NCBI RefSeq assembly: GCF_001704415.2
Contig: NC_030820.1
Span: 39,600,036 to 39,664,035, forward strand
Origin: Capra hircus
Taxonomy: Eukaryota; Chordata; Mammalia; Artiodactyla; Bovidae
Direction of reading: 5' to 3'
Length of the DNA stretch: 64,000 nucleotides
Position 1 is the stretch's first letter, and every line of letters begins with the position of its first letter. Shown one piece after another: positions 1 through 10,687 of this stretch. The position numbers were made by a program, and so were the translations under genes. A model generated the notes under the pieces. It worked only from the letters and a program-made list of their open reading frames with translations. It did no database searches and was not told the DNA's origin.

Positions 1-1194
1 ACACTCTCCGACATAAATCACAGCAAGATCCTCTATGACCCACCTCCCAGGATACTGGAAATAAAAGCAAAAATAAACAAATGGGACCTAATTAAAATTA
101 AAAGCTTTTGCACAACAAAGGAAACTATAAGCAAGGTGAAAAGACAGCCTTCAGAATGGGAGAAAATAATAGCAAATGAAGCAACTGACAAAGAATTAAT
201 CTCAAAAACAAACAAGCAACTCCTGCAGCTCAATTCCAGAAAAATAAACGACCCAATCAAAAAATGGGCCAAAGAACTAAACAGACATTTCTCCAAAGAA
301 GACATACGGATGGCTAACAAACACATGAAAAGATGCTCAACATCACTCATTATCAGAGAAACACAAATCAAAACCACAATGAGTTACCATTTCATGCTAG
401 TCAGAATGGCTGCTATCCAAAAGTCTATAAGCAATAAATGCTGGAGAGGGTGTGGAGAAAAGGGAACACTTACACTGTTGGTGGGAATGCAAACTAGTAC
501 AGCCACTATGGAGAACAGTGTGGAGATTCCTTAAAAAACTGGAAATAGAACTGCCATATCCCACTGCTGGGCATACACACCGAGGAAACCAGAATTGAAA
601 GAGACACCACAATGTTCATAACAGCACTGTTTATAATAGCCAGGACATGGAAGAAACCTAGATGTCCATCAGCAGATGAATGGATAAAAAAGCTGTGGTA
701 CATATACACAATGGAATATTACTCAGCCCTTAAAAAGAATACATTTGAATCAGTTCTAATGAGGTGGATGAAACTGGAACCTATTATACAGAGTGAAGTG
801 AGCCAGGAAAAAAAACACCAATACTGTATACTAACACACATATATGGAATTTAGACAGCAAAAGAGACACAGATGTATAGAACAGTCTTTTGGACTCTGT
901 GGGAGAGGGCGAGGGTGGGATGATTTGGGAAAATGGCATTGAAACATGTATATTATCATATGTGAAACGAATTGCCAGTCCAGGTTCAATGCATGATACA
1001 GGGTGCTCGGGGCTGGTACACTGGGATGACCCAGAGGGATGGGATGGGGAGGGAGGTGGAAGGGGGGTTCAGGATGGGGAACATGTGTATACCTGTGGCA
1101 GATTCATGTCAATGTATGGCAAAACCAATACAATATTGTAAAGTAATTACCCTTCAATTAAAATAAATAAATTTATATTAAAAATAAAATAAAA
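1..1194 (+). mobile_element. L1 LINE (bovine L1 type), 3' part
   Basis: The 3' portion of an L1 retrotransposon runs in from the left edge, so its true 5' end is not visible. It contains the degraded end of ORF2, then a G-rich 3' UTR and an A-rich tail at about 1155-1194. The ORF2 part matches the minus-strand L1 at 28390-30784 closely in translation, which puts both in the same family. Family name is from recognition of cattle L1; subfamily not determined. Confidence 0.93.
136..853 (+). pseudogene. L1 ORF2 C-terminal remnant, frameshifted
   Basis: This encodes the last part of L1 ORF2p (endonuclease/reverse transcriptase), downstream of the catalytic RT motifs. The first open stretch (136-534) carries the segment KRQPSEWEKIIA and the start of the C-terminal cysteine region (KCWRGCGEKGTL). 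The reading then jumps frame near 460-480 and resumes at 612-853, ending in the family-typical ILTHIYGI just before the stop. The intact minus-strand copy at 28714-30771 shows the undisrupted frame. Non-functional. Confidence 0.9.
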
Positions 1195-1258
1195 TTGAAG
1201 TATAGTTGCTGTACAATATTATATGTTACAGCTGTATAATAGAGTGATTGACTTGTTT
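1193..1258 (-). mobile_element. Fragment of L1 3' UTR (older cetartiodactyl L1)
   Basis: Antisense match to the common L1 3' end found repeatedly in this window: a T/A-rich start, then TTGAAGTATAGTTG and a degraded continuation. It abuts the A-tail of the preceding L1, so the younger L1 probably inserted at or near its end. Short and diverged. Confidence 0.6.
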
Positions 1259-1755
1259 TTTGTGGAGGGGGGAGAAGGAAGGACTATTACTTGCAGCCAG
1301 TAAGGAGAATGGGGATGGGGGAATCTTTTCCCAGGGTCTCTCAGAGCAGCAAACTTGGGGAAGTTTTAATCTAGAGGTACATGCATACTCATAAAGGGGC
1401 TTGAGCAGAGGAGAATTCAGCAAAGAATTGGGGCAAAGGTCAACAGAGTCCAAGTTTTAGTTGACTGAAGTCAGGAAGAGTCATCATTCCCTCCTCCTCC
1501 TGGGTCAGACCTTAGTTCCTGGTATCAGGATGCAGTGATGCTTGGGCTCTCTGTGTCCATCCAGAAAGAATTCAATGATAAATAAACTGATCGGTAAAAA
1601 GTGGATTATAAAATTATTTTTTAAATAAAAGGGACATGATTACCAATACCTCTGACATTCTTACTCACATGGCCTGATTAATATCATCAATATTATACCC
1701 AAAGGGGATATTCTACAGAATATCCAGATTTCCCACCTTCTTCAGAGAGCAGGGG
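1259..1755. other. No gene seen; possible LTR remnant
   Basis: No coding frame of note. The segment around 1540-1580 (CCAGAAAGAATTCAATGA) resembles internal words I associate with bovine ERV LTRs, but I cannot delimit an LTR or a partner, so this is only a suspicion. Confidence 0.3.
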
Positions 1756-2227
1756 AATTTTTTTTAAATTTTATATTAGAATAGTGTTGATTAACAATGT
1801 TGTATTAGTTTCAGGTGTACAGAAAAGTAATTCAGTTATACATATACATGTATATGTATCTATACATTTCCCCTGGTAGCTCAGATGGTAAAGAATCTGC
1901 CTGCAATGCAGGAGACCTGGGTTTGATCCCTTGGTTGGGAAGATCCCCTGAAGGAGGGCATGGCAACCCACTCCAGTATTTTGCAGAGGGCATGGCAATC
2001 CACTCCAGTATTCTTGCTAGAAGAATCCCATGGACAGAGGAACTGGTGGGCTACAGTCTACAAGGTCTCACAGAGTTGAACACGCCTGAAGCAACTTAGC
2101 AGCAGCACATTTTTTCAAATTCTTTTCCCAATTAGATTATTATAGAATATTGAGCAGAGTTCCCTGTGCTGTACAGTAGGTCCTTGTTGGTTATCTATTT
2201 TAAATATAGCAGCGTGTTAAATGTGAC
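1756..2227 (-). mobile_element. L1 3' UTR fragment, split by a SINE
   Basis: Antisense L1 3' UTR in two pieces, 1756-1869 and 2107-2227. Landmarks are AACAATGTTGTATTAG on the left piece and TACAGTAGGTCCTTGTTGG on the right. Removing the Bov-tA at 1870-2106 restores the normal order, so the SINE is the later insertion. Confidence 0.85.
1870..2106 (+). mobile_element. Bov-tA SINE with internal duplication
   Basis: tRNA-Glu-derived head (GGTAGCTCAGATGGTAAAG, B-box-like GGTTTGATCCC) followed by the Bov-tA body. The segment GGGCATGGCAACCCACTCC is present twice in tandem (about 1957-1981 and 1988-2012), which is not normal for the family. The direct repeat ACATTT (1864-1869 and 2107-2112) fits a short target-site duplication in the host L1. 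Confidence 0.93.
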
Positions 2228-3833
2228 TTTTTAAAAGTATATTTTAGCAGCCTGAGAGGGGGCATTTCCAGGGTTCATTTTTGGTCTTCCCAGCATAGTT
2301 CTTACCCCACAGGTTAAGGAAGGATTGTGAGAACTCCAGCAACTATCAAATGTGTGCTCCAGTGATACTTTCAGAGACTTGAAAATGAGCACCACCTGGG
2401 TCAATGGGCCTGGTGGGCTCACTAGGAGCTGGACTGACCCAGGACACCCTCAGCTGCCTGGTCCCATGTGTACCCTCTCTGACCAGGGGCCAGAATGATG
2501 TTTTGTGCTCAGGGATCAGTGTCAGCTCAGTGCATGTGCTTAATAGTCCCTGAAGAGCTTGTGTGTCCCTTTGTCCTCAGTGCTCAGTGAACTAAGTGGA
2601 AGTTCTGGGGTCAAATGCCCACCACACACTTTGCTGCAGCAGGGAGGGTCCTCCTTCCCAGGGGCCAGGTCTCTCCTCTCCTCCAGGTGCTCCAGGACTC
2701 AGAGCTGCAAGTCCTGTAACTGGGCAAGGAATTGGGACCCTTTTGGGGGGAACAACCTTCAAACTCCTGATCATCCATCCTTGATTTCTTTTCTTTACAA
2801 AAAAAGCAAGATTCCTGTTGGCTGATGTGCAGTATTGGATTTAACTCAACAGGTCTGGGATGTTCAAACCATGCATGGTCCAAAGAAACTGGCTCTCTAC
2901 TGGCTAGTAGGAGATAACCTCTAAGCCCTCAAAATATCCTGACTGATTAGAGTGCCTTGTACCTGGGGCCTTGGGACACAGATAGTTAACACTATCAATG
3001 TCACTTATGTGGGGAGCTTTAGGCCACGCTGTGTCAGTTTGAAACCTGAAGGGGCTGGGGGCTGAGCCACAAAGGTCAGGCATATGGGAACTTCTTGTCT
3101 ATATGACCAACCCCAAGCTTAGACTAGAAGGCTCAGCTAAGCTTCTCTGGTTGTCAAAATGCCACCTGTGATCACACACCATTCCTGGGAGACTGAAGCA
3201 CCTCCCGTGACTCCCCTAGGAGAGGACAGCTGGATACTCACACCTAGTTTCTCCCGCCCTCTTTAGGTGCCTTTTGCCTTTGCTGATTTTAAGCTGTATC
3301 TTTTTCCTGCAATAAATTGTAATCATGAGAACAACAGCTGTTCCGCGTTCTGAAAGTCCTAGTGAATCACCAACGGTTGTTTGTGTACCATGACACAACT
3401 GACCACCTAAATGGCCCTCAGAGCAACATATTTTACTGGTCACCCCTTTAGCTCTCTATTGGTCAGGGGACACTGGCTGCCCTTCCAGCCATGCCACTTA
3501 CTACAACAATTGTGCCCACCTGACTTCTAACAAGGACTCTCATCTGAGTTCTGGCTCCTCTCACCCTCTTTGCTGCAAGGATCCCAGCTCTATAACACTA
3601 TCTCCTACCACCAGCGCTGTCCTACAGGGAAGAGCCAACACTAAACTTCTTGAAGACAGCAGGTCCTTGTCTTCTCTGTATACTCCTCATTGCTTTGGTC
3701 AGTGAAGTGTCTTCTGGGATGATCCACGGCCCCAAGTCACCTAGTGGGTTTTTTGCCTTTACATAGTACATACAATTGAGCATGATTTGACCCTGAACCT
3801 TTGATTCTGTTCCAGCATTTCTACAGCTCTCAG
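2228..3833. other. Unique sequence, no gene seen
   Basis: About 1.6 kb without a recognisable gene or young repeat. Reading frames are short and overlapping. Around 3635-3720 there is a weak resemblance to an L2 3' end (CTTGAAGACAGCAGGTCCTTGT). No splice-bounded exon stood out. Confidence 0.5.
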
Positions 3834-3842
3834 TGTGGCCAC

Positions 3843-4169
3843 AAGACTCTTGAGAGTCCCTTGGACAGTAAGGAGATCAAACCAGTCCATCCTGAAGGAA
3901 ATCAGCCCTGAATATTCATTGGAAGTACTGATACTGAAGCTGAAGCACCAATACTTTGACCACCTGATGTGAAGAGCTGACTCACTGGAAAAGACGCTGA
4001 TGCTGGGAAAAATTGAGGGTAAGAGGAGAAGGGGATGACAGAGGATGAGATGGTGGAATGGATATGACTTTGAGCAAACTCCAGAAGATGGTGAAGGACA
4101 GGAGAGTCTGGTGTGCTGCAGTCCATGGGGTCACAAAGAATTGGACACGACGTAGTGACTGAATAACAA
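3843..4169 (+). mobile_element. BovB LINE 3' end, 5'-truncated
   Basis: C-terminal BovB reverse-transcriptase region plus short 3' end, recognised by GACTCTTGAGAGTCCCTTGG and ATTCATTGGAAGTACTGAT. It carries stops, for example in the CACCTGATGTGAAG segment. Flanked by the 9-bp direct repeat TGTGGCCAC (3834-3842 and 4170-4178). Belongs to the 'EYSLEGL' 3' subtype (see findings). Confidence 0.92.
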
Positions 4170-4261
4170 TGTGGCCACCACTTTTTATAGGCTTCTGAAT
4201 CACCCTACCAGGGGATAGCACCTCCTTCTGAGATCCTTGCTAAATCCCCCATCATGAGTGA

Positions 4262-4467
4262 CTGTGTGTTAGTCACTCAGTCAGGTCCTACTCTTTGTCA
4301 CCCGGTAGACTGTGACCCACCAGGCTCCTCTGTCCATGGAATTGTCCAGGCGAGTATACTGGAGTGGGTAGCCATTTCCTTCTCCAGGAGATCTTCCTGA
4401 CCCAGAGATCAAACCTGGGTCTCCTGCATTGCAGGCAGATTCTTTACCGTCTGAGCCACCGGGGAAG
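4262..4467 (-). mobile_element. Bov-tA SINE
   Basis: Antisense Bov-tA; the tRNA-derived head is at the right end (GAGCCACCGGGGAAGCC). A perfect 14-bp target-site duplication, CCCATCATGAGTGA, flanks it (4248-4261 and 4468-4481), though the leading CCC may belong to the SINE. The intact duplication suggests a comparatively recent insertion. Confidence 0.96.
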
Positions 4468-4481
4468 CCCATCATGAGTGA

Positions 4482-5626
4482 GTGTTCCCATATTAATAGC
4501 ATCTCCACTATCCAACTTCTTGCTCTGCCTGCTTTGGTCCAGCACCCTCAGGGCACAGCCCTGAGACTAGCCTCCTGGCTCCTATGGTACACGATGTCCA
4601 GGCCCTGCAGCTCCATCACCAGATGGCCCCCATCCTCACCTGGCACACCCAGCCCCTCCCTCACTGGGGTATACTGTAACTTGACCTTAGTTCTTGTTCT
4701 AGTGGCCAGGCAGGAAGCAGGGGGGCAAGTGTTGTCTGGCAAACCAGTCTCAGCTGATCTTCTAGGTAGCTCTGGAGCCAGGATGTCCCTTTAACATAGT
4801 CTTCAACTGAGCCAAGGGGACTCAGCCTCGTACCTCCATATTGCCCAGACGTTGGATGCACGTGGCTGCAAGATCACTCCGTTTGGTAAAAGTCAATTCC
4901 AGAGAAGGTCTCAATGGCAAGTACCAACTCTCCCAGTGCCTCAGTCCCAAAGGGGCTGGGTGATGCACTCCCCCGTATTCCCTCCAACCACCAAGGACAG
5001 AGAGAAGATTCCACAGGCCTCCAGAGAGAAGAAGACAGGTCAGAAAAAATAAAATTAGAAAACAGTGATTAATTTCTTAAAAATTCCTACTTTTTATAAA
5101 TGTTTGCTAAATCATTTAGATATCAATACGTTTAGTTATTATGCAATCATTTAGATATTAATGCATTAGGTTAAGAAATGCATTCAAAGAATAAGACTTT
5201 TTGAGATAATAGTAATAATGGCTATCTGGAGATGTCAGAACAACCCAGTTTATTAAGTGAAGATCCAACTAATCCTCCTAGTGGTGGCCTTTTGGGTTGT
5301 GCTCCACAACCACCCTCTCCTTGATCCCCTATTTCTCCTCAAAGGAGAAAAAAGGGCTGAGTTGGTAAAAGAGGAGGCTCCCTCTGAAATCTGCAGAGAA
5401 ACGTGTGCCCCCAAGGATCACCAAGCATCCTGACATCTTACCCACAAGACAATGACCATCACTTGTAAACAACTCTCACTTTTCTGATTAGGAAAACATC
5501 CCAAGGTCTGTTTCCTGCTCTGTCAGCAGAAGTGCTTGAGAGCTGGATGGTGACTGGATTCTGAAGAGGAAGTTGGGAATGGGGGGTGAGTGGGTGGAGA
5601 GAATCCTTAAGGAGGCCAGACTGAAG
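4482..5626. other. Unique sequence, no gene seen
   Basis: Mostly unique. Frames of up to about 120 codons at 4429-4794 begin inside the SINE and show no family. Two short words here (4486-4516 and 4920-4943) recur at 10.3 kb in swapped order (see findings). The AT-rich end has a small local duplication (5110-5172). Confidence 0.5.
5110..5172. repeat. Local imperfect direct repeat, 35-bp period
   Basis: AATCATTTAGATATCAAT at 5110-5127 recurs as AATCATTTAGATATTAAT at 5145-5162. About 23 of 28 aligned positions agree. It looks like a small old tandem duplication in AT-rich DNA. Confidence 0.7.
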
Positions 5627-5830
5627 GGCTATTTTTTCGTTAATTTTTATTTTATACTGCAGTATAGTTGATTTACAATGTTGTGTCAGTTTCAGGTGCA
5701 CGGCAAAGTGATTCAGTTATACACATATCCAGTCTTTCCCCAAATATGTTATTACGGGATACAGAGTGGAGCTCCCTGCGCTCTACAGTAGGTCCTTGTG
5801 GATTATCTATTTTATATATAGTAGTGCATA

Positions 5831-6118
5831 CATTATGGCACCCCGCTCCAGTACTCCTGCCTGGAAAATCCCATGGACGGAGGAGCCTGGTGGGCTGCAG
5901 TCCATGGGGTGGCTAAGAGTCGGACACGACTGAGTGACTTCACTTTCACTTTTCACTTTTCACTCTCATGCATTGGAGAAGGAAATGGCAACCCACTCCA
6001 GTGTTCTTACCTAGAGAATCCCAGGGATGGGGGAGCCTGGTGGGCTGCCATCTATGGGGTCGCACAGAGTCGGACACGACTGAAGCGACTTAGCAGCAGC
6101 AGCAGCAGCAGCAGCAGC
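5831..6118 (+). mobile_element. Bov-A2 SINE (dimeric)
   Basis: Two related monomers joined by a TTTCACTTTTCAC-type linker near 5940-5965. Each has the Bov-A core (CCACTCCAGT..., GAGCCTGGTGGGCTGC, CGGACACGACTG). It ends in an AGC-repeat tail. Direct repeat AGTGCATA (5823-5830 and 6119-6126) marks the target site inside an L1 3' UTR. Confidence 0.95.
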
Positions 6119-6120
6119 AG
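6093..6120. repeat. (AGC)n microsatellite at a SINE tail
   Basis: About nine AGC units grown from the 3' tail of the Bov-A2, the usual place for this microsatellite in ruminant genomes. Likely length-variable between individuals. Confidence 0.9.
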
Positions 6121-6205
6121 TGCATATATGTCAATCCCAAGCTCCTGAACTGGCTGTTAAATGTGACTGTGGTCAGTGTTCCTCAGGCTTGGCCAGCTCC
6201 TCTCT

Positions 6206-6220
6206 AGTGCCCTCTGCTGG
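6206..6220 (-). promoter_or_regulatory. Candidate CTCF site
   Basis: The complement reads CCAGCAGAGGGCACT, which fits the CTCF core consensus CCASYAGRKGGCRSY at every position. It lies in a short unique gap between an L1 fragment and a Bov-tA. Occupancy cannot be judged from sequence. Confidence 0.5.
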
Positions 6221-6255
6221 AGAATAAATAGACCTGGTTATTGTAGCTGTGTCCT

Positions 6256-6474
6256 AAGTGAAGTGAAGAACTGAAGTCACTTAGTCGTGTCTGACTCTTT
6301 GCGATCCCGTGGACTGTAGCCCACCAGGCTCCTCCGCCCATGGGATTCTCCAGTCAAGAATACCGGAGTGGGTTGCTATTTCCTTCTCCAGGCGATCTTC
6401 CAGACCCGGGGATCAAACCCGGGTCTCCCACACTGGATGCAGATGCTTTAAGCTCTGAGCCACCAGGGAAGTGG
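6256..6474 (-). mobile_element. Bov-tA SINE
   Basis: Antisense Bov-tA: tail side GTCACTTAGTCGTGTCTGAC, head side GAGCCACCAGGGAAG. The B-box complement GGGGATCAAACCCGGG is well preserved. No clean target duplication (GAAGTG words on both sides are suggestive only). Confidence 0.93.
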
Positions 6475-6508
6475 TTTTCAGTTTTGGGTCTTTTCTGGTA
6501 GTGAATCT

Positions 6509-7055
6509 TCTCATACTGTTCTTGGGGTTCTCCTTGGAAGAGATGCTATGACAAACCTAGACAGCGCAGTAAAAAGCAGACATTACTTTGCGAAGAAAGG
6601 TCCGTCCAGTCAAAGCCATGGTTTTTCCAGTAGTCATATATGGACATGAAAGTGGAACCATAAAGAAAGCTGAGCGCCAAAGAATTGATGCTTTTGAACT
6701 GTGGTGTTGGAGAAGACTCTTGAGAGTCCCTTGGACTGCAAGGAGATCCAACTAGTCCATCCTAAAGGAGATCAATCCTGAATATTCATTGGAAGGATTG
6801 ATGCTGAAGGTGAAACTCCAATACTTTGGCCACCTGATGCGAAGAACTGACTCCTTAAAAAAAGCCCTGATGTTGGGAAAGATGGAAGGCAAGAGGAGTA
6901 GGAGATTACAGAGGATGAGATGGCTGGATGGCATCACCGACTCGATGGACATGAGTTTGAGCAAGCTCCAGGGGATGGTGAAGGACAGGGAAGCCTGGCA
7001 TGCTGCAGTCCATGGGGCTGCAAAGAATCAGACCCAACTGAGCGGCTGAAATGAA
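6509..7055 (+). mobile_element. BovB LINE, 5'-truncated
   Basis: About 550 bp of the BovB 3' end, starting near TCCTTGGAAGAGATGC (the SLEEK/RTE C-terminal part) and running through CACCTGATGCGAAGAACTG to the terminal CAACTGAGCGGCTGAA. A perfect 14-bp duplication, CTGGTAGTGAATCT, flanks it (6495-6508 and 7056-7069). Stops break the frame. Confidence 0.95.
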
Positions 7056-7069
7056 CTGGTAGTGAATCT

Positions 7070-7768
7070 ATAGGGATCTCTCCAAAGCCCAGCACATCCT
7101 CCCAAGAAGCAGGCTGTGAGCTGTCAGGGGACATCCTGTGGGGGAGGGAAACTCCACCTCCAGTGTAGTGTCAGGAAAGGCACAAGATAAGAATCACCCA
7201 GACTGACAACAGAGTAGAGGGAAGCCAGGTGCTGGGCTCTGCCTGCCTGGAGGGTGTTGAGTTGTTACAGACGATATATTAGTCACCAATTACAGCTCCT
7301 GCCACTGCTTGGGGTATCTGCCTCTCCAGTCCCATCTTTCTGAAGGCATGGTAAAGACATTTATTCTTGCAGTTGAAGAGGTTAAGAATGTTCCATCAAA
7401 TGCAGAATTTATTTTTATACTTCGCTTCTCAAGTGACAAAGAAGTGATGTTCTCCAGCATCTTCACTCATTATTACACATATGGAAACTTTTGCCCAAAA
7501 TATGAAAATATTTCGTTTTAATATTTCCACATTAAAACAGAACCCTGGTACAGTGTTTACTTTCCTTTCTCACTCACAAGACAGTAATTTTCTTGAGGTA
7601 GGGAGGGAGACCCATGCCTCCTGGGAACTCAGATTTAATTATTTGATGGATGAAAGGATGGACAGATAGACAAACCAATGATACAATCTCCCCCACCCTC
7701 CACCCCGTGCTGTATCTTTGGAAAATATTTTAAGTTTTTATCTACAGAAATGTGAAAAAGTAATCACT
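7070..7768. other. Unique sequence, no gene seen
   Basis: About 700 bp of unique sequence. Short frames only (70 codons or fewer), no family recognised, no repeat recognised. Confidence 0.5.
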
Positions 7769-7986
7769 GGGGCTTCCCAGGTGGCGGTAATGGTAGAAGA
7801 ATCCGCCTGCCAATGCAGAAGACGCCAAAGATGCGGGTTTGATCCCTGGGTCAGGATGATCCCCTGGAGAAGGAAATAGCAACCCACTCCAGTATTCTGG
7901 CCACGAAAATTCCATGGGCAGGGAAGTCTGGTGAGCTACAATCCATCGGGTTACAAAGAGTTGGATATGACTAAGCACCCACTCAC
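7769..7986 (+). mobile_element. Bov-tA SINE
   Basis: Sense Bov-tA beginning GGGGCTTCCCAGGTGGCGG, with B-box-like GGTTTGATCCC and body CCACTCCAGTATTCTGGCC. The head carries the AGGTGGCGG word that resembles half a CTCF core. Confidence 0.94.
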
Positions 7987-10177
7987 AAGCTTGATGGATT
8001 TTCTCAAATTAAACCCACCTTTGTAAACAGCACCTAGACCTACAAGCAGAGCATTTCCAGATGCCTTTCTTGTACCACCAGGAGTCACTACCTGCCCCTA
8101 AAGCTGACCACTGACAGCATGGTTTCACCGGCCTTTTGTGCTGAAAGTGGAATCTTTCATTGTGTTCTGTGTATGTTTTGATTGTTTTAAAATTATCATG
8201 TATTTATGTTTCTGCCTCCTCCTTTTGTCAGTGGGCCTCCCTTCGGTGGGAGGGTCCCCTTGCGTCTGGCCTCACTCACTCTGTATCACGCATGTGTGAT
8301 CCACCGACACGGTGGCATGCACTTGTGGAGCATTCATTCTCATTGCAACATGTCTCATGGTATCAATGCACCACGATTCAGTCCCCCAGCACGGGCCCTA
8401 ATCAAGGATTTGAGTATAAGTAACATATTTGGGAGATGAAGGAGATTCTGAGGAGTGAATGAGCAAATGAGCCCAGGAAAGGCGGGTAGCCAGTGATGGG
8501 TGTGTTATCAGCAGGTTATCACCATAGGCCACTGGCAATCAAACCCACTGGTACTTATGGGAGCCAGTGGAGAGAGTCCCCGGGAAGGATGAGGGATCAG
8601 GGGTCTATCTAGTCATTGGCTGCTGGTCATTCCCAGGCTCTCCTGGCCCGCAGAGAGACAGGCGATTGTGTGCCAGAGAAAGCTTTGAGACAAAGAAGAA
8701 CAGGTGAGCGGTGAGGGCGCTGCCAGACTCTGCGGCAGACACGGTGGAGCTTGGCTCCACATGGACACTTTAGGACTCAGCAGAGAACATCCTGGACTAC
8801 GCATGGTGAGGACACTGGTCGTCCTTGTTCATCCCACTGCTGTTCCTTCTTTCCCACTTCTCCTTAGGGGGCTATCCTTTCCTGTTACAGGCAGTCTTGG
8901 AGGGCCTGACAAACCAGACAAGGGTGGGTTGATGACCTACACGAGGTCATATCTATGTGAGGTCAGTCAGTTCCCGTTCTGTGAGGCAGAAAGGGGCTGG
9001 GACAGGTTCATGCTGATGATGGGGCCTTGACTGACCATCTGCTAGTTTTCAGTGCCTAGATTACCGGACACTGGCTGGGGTTTTCCTTACAGCTTACGGT
9101 CTGCCCCATGTTCTTCTAACAAATTCCTCCTCCCGGATGTATCAGTCCAGGCCCTCCAAGCAGCAGGTGCCAAGATAAGGGGAGGTCTGTGGAGTGTGGT
9201 CTTGTTCATGGGCATTTCCCACTAGCAAAAGCAGTTTACACATCCTCCTGTAAAGAACAAGTGTGGATGACTGTTGTTAAGGAAGATTGAGTCTTACAGA
9301 GGAGAGCCTGGACTTGAGAAAACCCTGGAGAGCTGTGATCCAGTGGGGCACAGTGGAGGAGCCCCAGGATATGCCCCAAAGTGGGGCACTCAGCCCATCC
9401 TAGGTGCTGCGGAAAGGGGGGGTATGGAAATGGGAACTGGGGCCGGAGAGTGGACAGCTGAGTCACAGTCAGCCTGGAGCCGGGATGACCTCTGTCTCAG
9501 CCAGGGAGGCCCATGGGCAGGGAAGGGACTCCATGCTGAGTCCCCTCTGCACACCCTGTCCATCGCACACTGTGTGCCTCCTCTCTGAAGCCTGCTCCCT
9601 TGAGCCTCCGGGAACACACACTCTGTTCCGTATCCACCATTCTTTCAAGTTCATGAACTTTTACTTAACTAGGTTGCCTGTGTCTCTAGGAGAAACCCAG
9701 ATATCCCCCCAGAAAAACTGGCAGGGCCGTTTGCTTGCCAGAATTTGTCACGAGGGAGTCCTTTCAAAAACCTCTAGGAAAAGTACTGGATTTACAAGAA
9801 TTCTACTTGCAGAGAAAAGTCTCAGGACCCTCAGGTTATATAGAGAGGTCTGCTTCATTGATCTGCGGGGAAAGCAGAGCAATGCCATGTTGCTGACCTG
9901 TTTTTCTGCAGGTGGGGATGGTTTGACACTGAAGAAGTCACTCTTATTTCAGAACTTCAGGGTGGCCTGTTGATCATCTTAATAGAAGTAGAGGAGGCTC
10001 CAGTTCCAGGAGCAGTCACATTCCGGGCAGCCCACATAGAACCAGCTTTCTCCCTTAAGATCTGCTTTCTGACTATTTCAGAGCCTGTGACTCGGTCAAA
10101 TCTCCATCCCATTCCTTTAGAAAATCCCCCATTTTGTTTTACATACGCTATTCACCAGAAACTATCAGAAGCTCCAG
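7987..10177. other. Unique, moderately GC-rich; no gene accepted
   Basis: About 2.2 kb without recognised repeats. Several overlapping frames occur, the longest 189 codons at 9404-9973 on the plus strand, but none shows a domain or splice bracket I trust. GT donor-like words (e.g. CAGGTGAGCGG near 8700) exist without matching acceptors. A non-coding transcript cannot be excluded. Confidence 0.4.
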
Positions 10178-10284
10178 GGTCTTCCCTGGCCATCCAACAG
10201 TTAAGATTTCGCCTTCGAATGCAGGGCGTGCAGGTTCAATCCCTGGTCTGGGAGCGGGTAGCCCATGTGCCTCGGGGCCAAAAC
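10178..10284 (+). mobile_element. CHR-type tRNA-derived SINE
   Basis: Sense copy of the older cetartiodactyl tRNA-Glu SINE: GGTCTTCCCTGGCCATCC head, GGTTCAATCCCTGGTC B-box region, CCTCGGGGCCAAAAC end. Shorter and more diverged than the Bov-tA copies. CHR family name is from memory of ruminant repeats. Confidence 0.85.
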
Positions 10285-10679
10285 TGTGAGTACCAACTCT
10301 CCCAGTGCCTCACATATGTGCTCCCATATTAACAGAGTCTCCACTATCCAACACAAAAAGAACAGAAGAATATTATAGCAAATTCAATAAAGACTTTAAA
10401 ATGAAATGGTCCAAATTAAAAAAAAGTTTAAAAATTAGAAAAAGAAAATGTCAGAAGCTGTCTATTCATTGCAAACGTTTCCTACGGCTTTTCTTTTGGT
10501 TAGAAGAGCAAACACAGGCTTCTCCTTTTTGTCTCAGAATTTTTTACAGTGGGAGTAGCAGTTTCACCTACATGTATCAGATGTATAACAGTTCCCTGGG
10601 AACTTCCTCTGTGTTTTTCTTCTTGCCCTTTTCTCTCTTCTTCCTCATTTGCCTTTCCTTTTATTTATGTGTCAGTGAG
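10285..10679. other. Unique AT- and T-rich gap with shared words
   Basis: No gene. 10289-10312 is identical to 4920-4943, and 10322-10352 nearly matches 4486-4516, so the two words are in swapped order relative to the first locus (see findings). The rest is A-rich, then pyrimidine-rich near 10600-10660. Confidence 0.5.
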
Positions 10680-10687
10680 AGGTGATG

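Larger units (their letters stand above)
5627..6167 (-). mobile_element. L1 3' UTR fragment, split by Bov-A2
   Basis: Antisense L1 3' UTR in two pieces, 5627-5830 and about 6119-6167. The left piece carries GTATAGTTGATTTACAATG and TACAGTAGGTCCTTGTGG; the right resumes with GTCAATCCCAAGCTCCTGA. The Bov-A2 between them is a later insertion. Confidence 0.88.

Noticed and set aside
1259..1755. Possible endogenous retrovirus LTR
   Set aside because: Only a few LTR-like words; no paired LTR, primer-binding site or gag/pol frame nearby, so not called beyond a note.
9404..9973. 189-codon plus-strand open frame in unique DNA
   Set aside because: No domain, signal or splice bracket; composition is ordinary; an overlapping frame of 104 codons exists in the same region. 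A chance frame is more likely.
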